The translations under genes and the position numbers were made by a program. The notes beneath the pieces were generated by a model. The model was not told the DNA's origin. It did not search any database and saw nothing but the letters and a program-made list of their open reading frames with translations. Source: Aureobasidium sp. EXF-3400 (Eukaryota > Ascomycota > Dothideomycetes > Dothideales > Saccotheciaceae). From it: a DNA stretch of 64,000 bases. Shown one piece after another: positions 27,012 through 36,814 of this stretch (position 1 is the first letter of the stretch; each line of letters starts with the position of its first letter). The stretch lies in contig SWBL01000100.1 in assembly GCA_024195585.1 (NCBI GenBank), forward strand, positions 62,001-126,000. Direction: 5' to 3'.

Positions 27012-29100
27012 TGGCTTTGTTGATTTGTATCTGTCTTTCCTATCTGTTCATCACATTTAATGTTACATGGCTAGTATTTCTTATCTGTTCAAAAAGGTGG
27101 ATAGTGTGGCTTTCTTTCTGTTGGTTCGGTTTGGTTTTTGGTTCTCTTCACAGTCTCCCTCTCTCTATCATCATCCTTTTCCTGTTTCCTTTTTCCGTCC
27201 CTCCTTTCTTACTCTGCTTGTTGTTCATATACCAAAATTTTCTTTTTTGCTTTAGCGCTGATGAGACAAAGTCACAAGACTATGAAATACACCATCTAGA
27301 TTTGATTTTATGCACTCTCCCGAATACCATAACATTGCCACATTTGTTTGTGCCTTCGCACTGCACCTCCATGACCGCTTACTTCACATCACATCGACGC
27401 AAGTCTCTCTCATTTGGACTTTACCATGACGTCTCAGTTAATCTATCTCCTGTCAATTCCATGTCCCAAGATCTCAATTTCATTTATTGTACAGCAAGAC
27501 AAAACCAGGTCATCGGGCATGCAACAACGCACCAACCTCTTGAGTTTCATCTATCTTTGACAAATCGTGTCACCCTCTAGGGCCACTCAAGCATTCGAAG
27601 ACCGAGGAATATCCAGTCCGAGCAGCCATGGAAATACCACGTTCCTGGTTCTTGCATGAACGAAATGCCTCCTTGGTGATCAACAGGGGGTGTCCAGTGC
27701 CTTCACGAAGACAGATGAGCCATGTGGAGCCCACGCTTTGCAAAGAGGTACGGCTGAGGGAGAAGCAAGACAGTTAGGCTAAAGACTAGCTACAGCTTTT
27801 CGTGTCAGGAGAGCTTCCATCATAATGCTTAGAGGAGATGGTTAAGCCCTACGCACAAACACTAGGAAAGCAAAGTAAAATAGAGTGCCAGCATGTACGG
27901 TATGCAGTAGAAGCCACGCACGAGCACATAAAAGCCCTACACATACTAACCTCACTCCCTCCATTCTGAAACCACCAGATCCGTGTATGCGAGATAGATG
28001 AAGAAGGCTCCTTTTTATTCCAGCACAGAAGCAAGAAGCACGGAGAGCCCGCAAGTGCCAAAACTCAAATATATAGACCTATCATACCCACCTGACTAAA
28101 CCAGAAGCCGTCTCTGAAAGCCCAGACGACATTGCATTAAACTCCCAAGAAAAAAGATCTGCAGGATGCAAAAAGTTGGAACGCGTCGAAAGGAATAATA
28201 GCAGACAAAGCTAAGTGGGCGATAGTGTGGGTTTAGTGTGTTGCGCCGTCGGGGCAAGCTTGCATATACGGGATGACGGCTCCCTTTTTTTCTTTGCAAC
28301 ACGGCCGTAGACTACGGTATGGAATCCAAGACTATACATGCATATTCAGGAACAGAAATACAGAGGTCACAAGGAGCCGATGATAGATACGAGAAGTGCG
28401 GTGTGAGAAGAGTAATGGTGATTGCAAATTTGTATTGGCAGTGCTAGTCAAAGTAGCAACATAAAATCTGAAGATCTTCCAGCACATCTTCTTGCGATCT
28501 TTTTCTGTGATGCAAAATGCTCTAAAGAAGAATGAACGGAGATGTAGGCACGCAATGAGACTCGCAGACATCACGGATACAAAGACATTGCAAGTCAATT
28601 TAAACGTGTCAAATTCATCTTGGAACAGTGATGAGGGCCTGGAAACTCCTAGAGAAATGAGGAGACAAGCGTGACAATAAAAGTTCCTGAACATGTGCAA
28701 GTCACTGGTGAGAATTGCGAACAGGTCAAAAAGGGTAGAGTTTGTGTTTGTATTGTGTAGGTGGTAAGACAGAGATGTCTCCGACTGGAATAAAGTCACC
28801 AATGCCATGTGATTGAGGAAAGGGACTGAATAAAGCGGAAGTTGGATGTAGGACCAACTATAGACGCCGCATCGTGGAGGAGTGTAGATGGCGGCGTATA
28901 TGCTCGTGGTCCAAGGAAGATGTGTGGTGTAGTCGATTCGTTGTCATGGTATTTCTTGCGCGGATGATGAGAAGATGGGATTCATGAAGCAAAGCTGTAG
29001 GAGATTGCTCTGTTGAGAGAGCAACAAACGCCGTAAACGCCTTGGCTGGTATGCTTGGAAGGAAGACAGAGGAGAGTCGTGCAGATGCGTAGCTTTTTCA
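27012..29100. other. Intergenic, convergent 3' regions
   Basis: About 2.1 kb between the PLP protein (+) and elongin C (-). The first 250 bp are T/C-rich (3' untranslated type). Short ORFs such as 28332-28808 (-) have no recognisable motif. No RNA gene or element seen. Confidence 0.5.
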
Positions 29101-29526
29101 TCAGACTAAACATGCGTCAGTAGGGCGAGGAATCAGATGCAGATCAGCAGCACGCACCATTCAGGTAGTCGGCCGCCATGAGCAACTCAAGACAGAGCTC
29201 AGGCGGAATGTCCAGGTCGGCGACACCAGTCGAGTCACGGTTCTTCTCATTGTAGTAGAAGTACTCGCACACCTTCTCGAGCACCATACCGTTGATGTTC
29301 TCGAAGACACACTTGTGCGTCTTTGACTCTGCAAAGCCATCTGCAAGAAACAGTCAGTATGGTGATCAAAGAATAGAAGGATAGGAGGAAACGCACTGTT
29401 TGGGTCAAGCATCCTCTTGATGGCGCCAGAGAGACAGGCCGATTTTCTTTGCACCAGAAACTCGAAGCCGTCGTTGCTGACGAGAGTCACGTAGTCGGGC
29501 GCGTCAGTCTGCTCTGTGCCTGCCAT
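29101..29526 (-). CDS. Elongin C
   Basis: Three exons: 29526-29397, 29340-29158 and 29105-29101; 105 residues, the normal size. Skp1/BTB fold: YVTLVSNDGFEFLVQRKSACLSGAIKRML, then HKCVFENINGMVLEKVCEYF and DLDIPPELCLELLMAADYLN. Intron 29341-29396 (GTGCGT...TTGCAG) joins DPN to NGFAESKT. Intron 29106-29157 (GTGCGT...TTTAG) ends one base pair before the final Val, so the last exon adds only two coding bases and the stop: ADYLNV. Elongin C pairs with BC-box proteins and cullins, and with elongin A on stalled RNA polymerase II. It is divergent from the reductase at 29856. Confidence 0.93.
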
Positions 29527-29855
29527 TGTCGATGTTTATTGCGAGGATGCGCGTGAGAGAGAGGAAGAAGAAAGAGCGAAGCTGTGGGCAAAATCGCGTT
29601 CGCTCACGCCAAGACACCTGTTGTCCCGAGCTTCACCATCCGTCGACTTCTGCCTCTGTCCAAAGACCGCTCTCTTTCACCAACACCACTACTCGACTGT
29701 TCGACATGTGAGAGCATTTTTTCCATGTAGAATCATACATCAGGCTAAGTGATTTGTTAGTTTTGCATCGGTCAGAAGAAGAAAGCATCTGTCATATCCC
29801 ATTGAAGAGGACCTTTTCCTCCATCTTTCTGTCTCTGCTATTTCTCTTGTCACAC
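29527..29855. promoter_or_regulatory. Divergent promoter, elongin C and Oar1-like reductase
   Basis: About 330 bp shared by two outward-facing genes. No TATA box stands out; CT-rich next to the plus-strand start. An in-frame non-family extension upstream of 29856 exists but looks like leader. Confidence 0.5.
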
Positions 29856-30752
29856 ATGTCTCAATTCATCCTCTCACTGCCGTCACCGATACGAGGTGCT
29901 TGCAAAGTCATCAGACCACTACCTTCGTCACACCTCACTCAAACCCGCTCTCTCAAACTTTTCTCCTCTTCAAAGCACGCTCTTCGCAGATCGACCTGCC
30001 TGGTAACCGGCGCCTCTCGCGGTATCGGTCGCGCAATCGCAATTGCACTTGCACGAGAAGGAGCCGGCTGCCTCCTTGTTGGTCGCGACGAATCCGCTCT
30101 GAAGGAAACCTACGACCTCTGCGTTTCTGCCCGCGGTTCGGTCGGTCGTAGTCATTTTGTCCTTACCGGCGACATCACCGACCCATCCTTCTGGTCCACT
30201 CTCGACAACAACCCTTGTTGGGAGTCTGAGAATGGCAGACTAGATGTCTTGGTCAATGCAGCAGGGGTCACGCATTCGAGCCTCTTGATCCGCACCTCAC
30301 AAGCCAAGGTGGACAACATCCTAAACACAAACTTGAATGCCGCCATCCAAGCTTCCAGATACGCGGCAAAGAAGATGCTCAAGAATTCTGCAGAGGCCAA
30401 AAAGGGAGCCGGTCATATTTTGAACATCTCATCTCTGCTCGCTACGCATGGTGGTGTGGGCAGTGTGGCTTACGCAGCTTCGAAGGCAGGCATGTTGGGG
30501 CTCACTCGCTCGTTATCGGCTGAACTCGGCACTAAAGGCATCAGGGTCAATGCCATCTGTCCTGGCTATGTGGAAACTGATATGACAAAGGCAATGTCGT
30601 ATGCTGCAAGAGACGCTGCTATGGCCAAAATTCCCGCTGGCAGATTTGGTACTGTGGACGAGATCGCTGATGCGGCTGTCTTCTTGTGCGGAAATCAGTA
30701 TGCGAACAACACGGTGATCACCCTCGATGGCGGCTTGAATGCCATCATGTAG
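29856..30752 (+). CDS. Mitochondrial 3-oxoacyl-[ACP] reductase-like SDR
   Basis: Single exon, 298 residues. The first ~45 residues are Arg/Ser-rich without acids (IRGACKVIRPLPSSHLTQTR), fitting a mitochondrial presequence. Then a classical short-chain dehydrogenase: cofactor motif CLVTGASRGIGRAIA, NAAGVTHSSLLIRT, catalytic Ser in ILNISSLLA, Tyr-x3-Lys in YAASKAG, PGYVETDMT and the C-terminal LDGGLNAIM. This is the FabG/Oar1 pattern, the second enzyme of mitochondrial fatty acid synthesis that feeds lipoate formation. An ATG at 29754 in frame would put a hydrophobic stretch in front; the ATG at 29856 gives a better targeting signal. Confidence 0.85.
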   Translation: MSQFILSLPSPIRGACKVIRPLPSSHLTQTRSLKLFSSSKHALRRSTCLVTGASRGIGRAIAIALAREGAGCLLVGRDESALKETYDLCVSARGSVGRSHFVLTGDITDPSFWSTLDNNPCWESENGRLDVLVNAAGVTHSSLLIRTSQAKVDNILNTNLNAAIQASRYAAKKMLKNSAEAKKGAGHILNISSLLATHGGVGSVAYAASKAGMLGLTRSLSAELGTKGIRVNAICPGYVETDMTKAMSYAARDAAMAKIPAGRFGTVDEIADAAVFLCGNQYANNTVITLDGGLNAIM

Positions 30753-31713
30753 ATGGAAGAGATAAATGCATATCAACGTCAAAAGCAATGCAAAAATCCC
30801 ATCGAACACCATTGTGAACATGTTCTTTGCTTTGATTCGACTCCAGAGCAGCAACTAACCCCAACATGCCTCCATCTGTGTGTCAGTCGAAAGTGGGCTA
30901 CGAGCTTGGCTTGCGATTCATCGCCAAATCTATTCTCTAGATGAAACTTTTCCTGGGAGAGGTGCTAGATAGTGAAAAATATTCTGTTTTGAGACCATAT
31001 TGCGTTTAGTGCCGCCAGATCTGCTATTTCTGTAGCGATCAGAACATATGGTGCATTCAGAGTAAGCAGTCATCAAAGGCTCATCCATGTAATATCTCTG
31101 AGGCACGCTTCGGAGACATTTGATCAACGGGAAGATGACACTCACATCACTCACTCCCAAAGCTCTGATTAGAAGTGAAGCAAACCACATGACAACATCA
31201 TGTTGCTGCCAGATACGTTTATCCACATCGAACTGGTGGAATGGCGCAGCGGTAGTAGCTCGTGTCTCCCGCGTAGTAGACCAGTGTCCACCGGTTCGAT
31301 TCTCAGCAAGGCCATTGAGAGGTCCCAGTAATCCTCGCACGACAATAATCGAGATGAAAGCTTGCTTTCTCTGCCCTCCCTAGCAACACGGCGGCTAGGG
31401 GGGTTTCTGTTTTGTCAATTGCTGTTTTGCTTTTTGTTTTTGCTTATAAAGTTGTGTTGATGCATCGTGAGGTGACTGACTTGAAAGAGCAAGATCACAA
31501 CTCTTCCATCCTGTCAGATTTCACATACATGACGCTTGAACCAAAGCCTGATGCTTGACATGCTAGTCAAATGATTCAGAGACAGCTTCGCTCTCACCAG
31601 AGCCCCCGCGTATAACCTTCACAAAACATCATGAGTATTCTTACGTCACGTTGCCATTGGTGAGTTTCTAGTATAATGCTTTATTCTGTACAACAGACAC
31701 ATCTTTACTCTAT
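30753..31713. other. Intergenic with tRNA-like relic
   Basis: About 960 bp between convergent genes. Holds the tRNA-like sequence at 31239-31316, listed separately. Otherwise nothing recognised. Confidence 0.5.
31239..31316 (+). other. tRNA-like relic with internal A and B boxes
   Basis: TGGCGCAGCGG at 31242-31252 is a perfect Pol III A box (TRGYNNARNNG), and GGTTCGATTCT at 31293-31303 matches the B box at 10 of 11. Spacing of about 40 bp is right. However, the T stem does not pair, the acceptor arms fit poorly (only AATGGC at 31240-31245 with GCCATT at 31311-31316), and no clean anticodon stem with a 7-base loop can be drawn. I therefore call it a tRNA pseudogene or the head of a SINE-like element rather than a tRNA. 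Confidence 0.5.
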
Positions 31714-32848
31714 CTATTTTCTTCCATCTACGACAATGTTCACCGGCTCTCCTCTGACGAAAGCTTCAATGGTGTCTCTCACAGTCTGCTTAGTGCCCAC
31801 AACCGTCTTATCAGAAAACCAAGCCATATGCGGTGTAGCAACCAGCCCCGGCACATAATCAGCCAGTAAAGGACAATTCTCCTTGGTCGCAGGCTCATGC
31901 TCGAAAACATCCGTTCCAGCACCGAGTAACTTTCCTTCTTTGAGAGCAGTAGCGAGAGCTTGTTCGTTTACGATACCGCCGCGACCCACGTTGATAAGAA
32001 TGGAGGTGGGAGAGAGAAGGGAAAGCTCGTGGTGGGAGAGCATATTGTGAGTTGAGGGGTCCAGGGGGCAGGTGAGGAAGAGGGTTGTGCATTGTCGCAG
32101 GACATCTTCAAAGGCGGTGCGGGAGGGGCGAATCTCAGAAGAGCCTTTGCGTTCGGCGATGAGGACGCGCATGTCGAGGGCTTTGCACAGCTTCTCTACA
32201 CGTTTGCCTATAATAAGATGTGTACGTTAGCATGACTCTGATCCAATCGCTTAACAAGTCTGCATTTTTCTACGCGTTCTTCCACATATACGCTCGAAAA
32301 AAGCCCCTCGCCAACAAAAAAGAAGAGGAAACGAGGGGAAAACAAAAAGGACACATACCTAGCGATCCATAACCAATGATACCAACCACTTCTTCCTCAC
32401 ATACTCTAGGCATCACACCTCTGAACTCGCTTACACACATCCCTTGCCTCTTCCATCCCTCTCCCTCTTTCGTAAACTCATCCAACCCAACAATCCTCCT
32501 CTTGACCGCAAAATACAAGCTCAATGCATGTTCACCAACAGTATTGATGTTTTGGGCAGGCGTATTGGTCACAGTAACACCACACTCCTTAGCAGCCTGA
32601 AGGTCGAATTTATCGCAGCCAACACCCAAGCAAGAAAGCAGTTGAAGTTTAGGTGCAGAAAGGAAGTTGGCCTTTGTGATGGTGACTGCAGTTCCGATTG
32701 CGATTGTAGCCGAGGCGATCCGAGAGGGAAGTTCTGAGGGTGAGGTGTGGACGTGTTTCTCATAGGTGTGAGGAAAACGGAGGGGAGGAAGCTCAATATG
32801 GCCGTCCAGCTGGACGACGTGGTGTTTGAACTCTTCTGAAGTGGCCAT
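31714..32848 (-). CDS. D-isomer-specific 2-hydroxyacid dehydrogenase
   Basis: Two exons, 32848-32359 and 32207-31714, with a 151 bp intron splitting a Gly codon inside the dinucleotide-binding motif; 327 residues. NAD(P) motif GIIGYGSLGKRV, catalytic Arg in NVGRGGIVNE, Glu in DVFEHEPA, and His in TPHMAWFSDKT. These match the glycerate/lactate/phosphoglycerate dehydrogenase superfamily, which reduces 2-oxoacids to D-2-hydroxyacids. The substrate cannot be read; glyoxylate or hydroxypyruvate are common for proteins of this length. No signal peptide and no PTS1 end (it ends VDGRK). Confidence 0.9.
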
Positions 32849-33632
32849 GTTGATGTTCGATGAGTTTGCGTTGTCACTCGATATAAGTTGTTTTAGAGGA
32901 AGCCTCGGAAGCTCGGTTATATCAACCGATGTGGTCCAATTCGCGAAGTCGTAGCTAGGTTTGATTCGAACGGTGACTTTCGAAGATAGATTTTATATAC
33001 CTTATCGACGTGAAAATTGATTTGTGGTCAGATGCTCAGGGCGCATCTATTATCTACTCAGCTTATCGAGCAGGTCGCGCCCTTTGACACCTCCGATGAC
33101 CGGCGAGCATCGAAATGCTTGGCGTTGGACCTCTATCAATCGCATGAGTTGTCGTGTGTCGACCAGAACAGTGTCTAGGTCAAGAGAGGATGCTTGCTGG
33201 GAGTCATCAGGACATATGATACATGTATTCGTATGAGGTAGACGTGTTTTCTCGCACAAGATATAGCTTCGACGATTGAAGAAACACTCAGTCACAACAT
33301 ACGATCACCAACAAAGTAAACATCATCAAGATCTACTTATCGACAACACGGAAGACGCAATTTGTAAAGAAAGGGAAAGGTTGTTTTTCATTCCCTATTA
33401 ACGGTATCGGATGTGTTCAACCTTCCCATGATTTGACGTTGATCCCTCTAGGGGACCCTCAGAGGTAGTGAGTAAATTACAGTGAAGCATCAATGGCGTT
33501 CCCATCATGCACTCCAGGAATAAAAAAGATGTAACGCCTTGCAAAAAAAAAAAAGTGTATAAGAAATTTAATCCCAACATCGTCGCCCTTCTGCGTCTAT
33601 TATCACATCGATATGCCATTGCAACACCCTTC
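32849..33632. other. Intergenic, upstream of hydroxyacid dehydrogenase and 3' of wall protein
   Basis: About 780 bp. Includes an A12 run near 33543-33554. No gene recognised. Confidence 0.5.
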
Positions 33633-34436
33633 TTACAGAAGAGCAGCGACACCGAGAGCGAAAGCGCCGATGGCACCGACAGCGTTCTTGGCAGCAGAGC
33701 CCTGAGAAGTGGTGGCAAGGTCAGGGGCACCAATGGTGGTCTAAGATACGAGTTAGCTTGGCTCGGACGACAGGATACCTGATAAAGCAAGACAGATCTG
33801 CGTTCGATTCCAACCAATAACAATGCTGCTTGAAGGCAAGGTCGCTTGTCTCGACGAGAAACTTTGCCGATGCAAAGCAATTGGAAATTGGGCGAAGCAC
33901 AAACCCCACACTTGCAACAGGCCAAAGATACATACCTGGTAGGTCTGGGTGGTGAGCCATGTCTTGGAGACGGGCTTGTGGAAGGTGTTGGTGTAGGTGA
34001 AGGTGGTGGTGATGTTGCTGACAGTGATGCCATAGGTAGAGGCAGCTGAGGGAAGCGAGTAGGAAGGAGTAATGCCGTTGGTGATGGTGATGACCTTGCT
34101 GCCGAGAAGAGTGGGAGAGACGGGCTTGTGGAAGGTGTTGGGGTACTCGTAGTAGATGGTCTCGGTGGAGGTTGTGTCGCTGGTTACGGCGTCCTGGGCA
34201 GCAGAAGCGGTGGAGCTGGCGGATGAGGTGGTGGAGGAAGCGCTTGAAGAGGTGGTGACGCTGCTACCAGCGCTGGCAGAGCTGGAGCGCGAAGAGCGGT
34301 CGGTCACGCTGGAGGCGACGCTGGAAGCATCAGAGCTGGCGGCCGAGACAGCCGAAGAGGCAGCGCTGGAGATCTGAGAGCCCTGGGCGGCAGCAAGAGC
34401 GGCGAAGGCGCCGACGACGACAGCGGAGAACTTCAT
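33633..34436 (-). CDS. GPI-anchored Ser-rich cell wall protein
   Basis: Two exons, 34436-33936 and 33740-33633, intron of 195 bp (GTATGT...CTTAG) in phase 0; 202 residues. Signal peptide MKFSAVVVGAFAALAAAQG, then a Ser/Ala-rich stretch of about 80 residues, likely O-mannosylated. Two copies of the motif NTFHKPVS follow (about 103 and 154). The second exon supplies TTIGAPDL, a plausible omega region (SQGSAAKNA) and a hydrophobic end GAIGAFALGVAALL, the pattern for GPI attachment. Structural or coating role at the wall is inferred. The Met 27 bases upstream (34463) would put a polar segment before the signal peptide, so 34436 is chosen. Confidence 0.8.
33963..34142 (-). repeat. Internal duplicated segment in the wall protein gene
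   Basis: The DNA coding YxNTFHKPVS occurs twice about 150 bp apart (near 33968-33992 and 34118-34142); the two stretches of about 25 bases are almost identical. The protein motif copies are followed by different sequence. Confidence 0.7.
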
Positions 34437-36590
34437 GTTGGTTTCCCTGGTGTCGATGGACAAGACGAGTTGGGCGTCGGGTCGATTGGGAGGGTGATGG
34501 GGAGGGAAGGGAAGGAAGGGACGAAGCAGTAAAAAGGAAGGAAGTGGTGGGTGGGAGGTTGGTTGTTTTTCTCAAAGTTGCCCCAAGCAGCCCGTCGTTT
34601 CCTCAGAAATTGGCTTTTGGTGATTCGGGGCCTTGCCTCGTCCCGCACTCGCACCCTCTTCCCAAACCACCTGAAAAAGCCTCTCCGTCATCCGAGCATA
34701 ACACACGCAGCCTTCCGACTTAACCGTGCATCTACCTAGCTTTGGCCGCCCTTCTTCGTTGCGTCGAGGAGAAGACTGCCTCTTCGAGCGACGTCCCAGC
34801 CTCTTGAACCATTGTGATTGGCTGTCCTTTTAATCGCGCACTCTAGCCATACTCAACAAGGTAACCAAATCTCGGCAAAGAAACAACGTCAAAAACTATG
34901 CAACAGCACTTGAAGAGCCTCGACCATGCCATCATCTCCTGTACCATCTCAACAGGAGCCATCTCTTTCGGGCAACATGTCGTCTGCTTGCAGCTCTGCG
35001 CTGTCCGTCGCAGCCCGTCGCCATCAACCACAGAGGTTTTGCTATCTAGTAGTTGCTTGTTCAACCACCAAGTACCCGGGCTATCCTTGCTACTCCGCAT
35101 TTTGACGGAAAATGCGGGCAAGGCCGTCACAATCCACTTGGCTGATACACACCGTGCAAAATTGCAATCATCAACTGCTTCAACGCTTGCAATTTGCTTG
35201 CCCCATCGGGAGTCACTCAATGGTCAATGGTTGTATATTAGCTACAATGATACGGAGCTGCGCGTTCTCTTTGACCATTGAAGAGACTTCTTTGCAGTTG
35301 CGTGGTCAGCACCAGATGTGCCGTATCGCGCGCGATTTTGCATGCTCGACTCACGGTCCGCAAGCGTCAGGAACGCCTACGGTCCTATCTCGGCGCCGTA
35401 TTCCCGCCTGGAGCGTCCGCTCCGGGGGACAACTCGGCACGAACTTGTTTGTTTGTCTCATCTCTCGAGGCCGCTCAAGCCGGTTATATACGCCCGTTGC
35501 TACTCAAATCATCCGAATCTCGGATGTCAAGCATCTCCAGCTTTTATGTTTCTCGGTGATACTGGGGTATGACAGCTCATGTTGAGACTCGACTCTGCAT
35601 GTTTCCTTCTTCCCTGCCTTCCATGCAGCCAGATCGTCAGAAGGCTGGTCCTGCGACTAGTCGGCCTGACCATTGAAGCATTCAACAACACAAAACTCGG
35701 TCTCTGTAGCGCCGAGTGCCGGGAACAAGCTGGAGCCCCGAGCTCTTGGCTTGCTGGGGGTCCAGCCCAGCCATCTCAACCCACATGCTTTTGTCAAGCA
35801 CACCAGGGTCTGTTCAGCCATGCTCAACAACTTTGTGCTAGCTGCGAACTGCCTGTTGCTCGTGTGCTCTCACAGGCACGCACGTCGGCTTAAACATGTC
35901 ACACAGTCTTCAAGCCCTTAGAATCCTCGTCGAGGAATGTAGCTTCAAAGAACCGTAATCAATAGCCCAGATCTCGTGCTCGGAAATTTGCAAAACGGAT
36001 CGCGAAGCAGAAGCGCCACGCTAAATGGCAATATTGACTGGTGGTTCCTAGAAGGGGAGGTCATCAGTCGGTGTACGAGCACATCTCTGATCACATCTGA
36101 CCCAAAGTAACGACTATCTTCAAACACTTCTTCAAACTGAAAACCAAACAACGAAACTATGCTAAGACAATCCGTTACCACGAAAACTACTACGTCTTCC
36201 CCGAACGGCAGCAGCCGTCATGGTCAGGAAGGACTATGCAGCGCTAACGACCGTCAGAGCTCGTTAATTCGATAGAAGTGATATTATTAGTGCCGTGAAG
36301 TGTTTCCCCAACTAGGCGCATATCAATCCCAGAACTTTCAAGCAACATCACAGTTTTGATTTGTAAGACAATAACGAGCTATGAAGAAGACATGTGTATG
36401 ACCTACAGGCGCAGAATAACATGCAAGTATCAGAAATCATATAGGACCATCGATCGTCGAGATACTGTGAATTGAAGCTCTCGGGTTGATGGACGTGGGA
36501 GGCACCCTGTTGTGGCCTCGCAGAACCCACGAGCGGACATGGCATTAGAATAGTCTATGTATAATTTTCACGCAAGTGTTTTCATCAATT
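34437..36590. other. Intergenic, 2.15 kb
   Basis: Lies between the wall protein promoter and the tRNA-Arg gene. Overlapping ORFs of up to 157 codons occur on both strands at 34843-35893, but none has a recognisable motif, signal or splice pattern. No repeats or element ends found. Confidence 0.45.
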
Positions 36591-36662
36591 GGTTGCGTGG
36601 CCCAATGGCAAGGCGCTTGACTACGAATCAAGAGATTCCAGGTTCGACCCCTGGCGTGATCA
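36591..36662 (+). tRNA. tRNA-Arg (anticodon ACG)
   Basis: 72 bases, no intron. Anticodon arm CTTGA-CTACGAA-TCAAG pairs fully, with anticodon ACG (read as ICG after A34 editing). T arm CCAGG-TTCGACC-CCTGG pairs fully. The acceptor 5' strand GGTTGCG pairs with CGTGATC through four Watson-Crick and three G-U pairs; the discriminator base is A. A box TGGCCCAATGG and B box GGTTCGACCCC are canonical. Confidence 0.93.
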
Positions 36663-36665
36663 TGG

Positions 36666-36689
36666 TTTTGTTCATCTGAGCTTTTTTTT
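36666..36689 (+). terminator. Pol III T-run terminators after tRNA-Arg
   Basis: T4 begins four bases after the tRNA end, and a T8 run follows at 36682-36689, giving a weak and then a strong RNA polymerase III stop. Confidence 0.7.
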
Positions 36690-36814
36690 CGCCATTTTCC
36701 CTGTGTACTTTTCTGGTTCTTTTGCTTGGTTTTCATTTCTGATTCTCTTCTCTCCTTCTTCTAATTGGGACCCTAAAGCTTTCAAGGCTCGAGAAAATAC
36801 AACATGCTGTTCTT

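Noticed and set aside
34843..35893. Overlapping ORFs on both strands upstream of the tRNA-Arg gene
   Set aside because: No motif, signal peptide, splice-linked extension or codon pattern that would support a gene.
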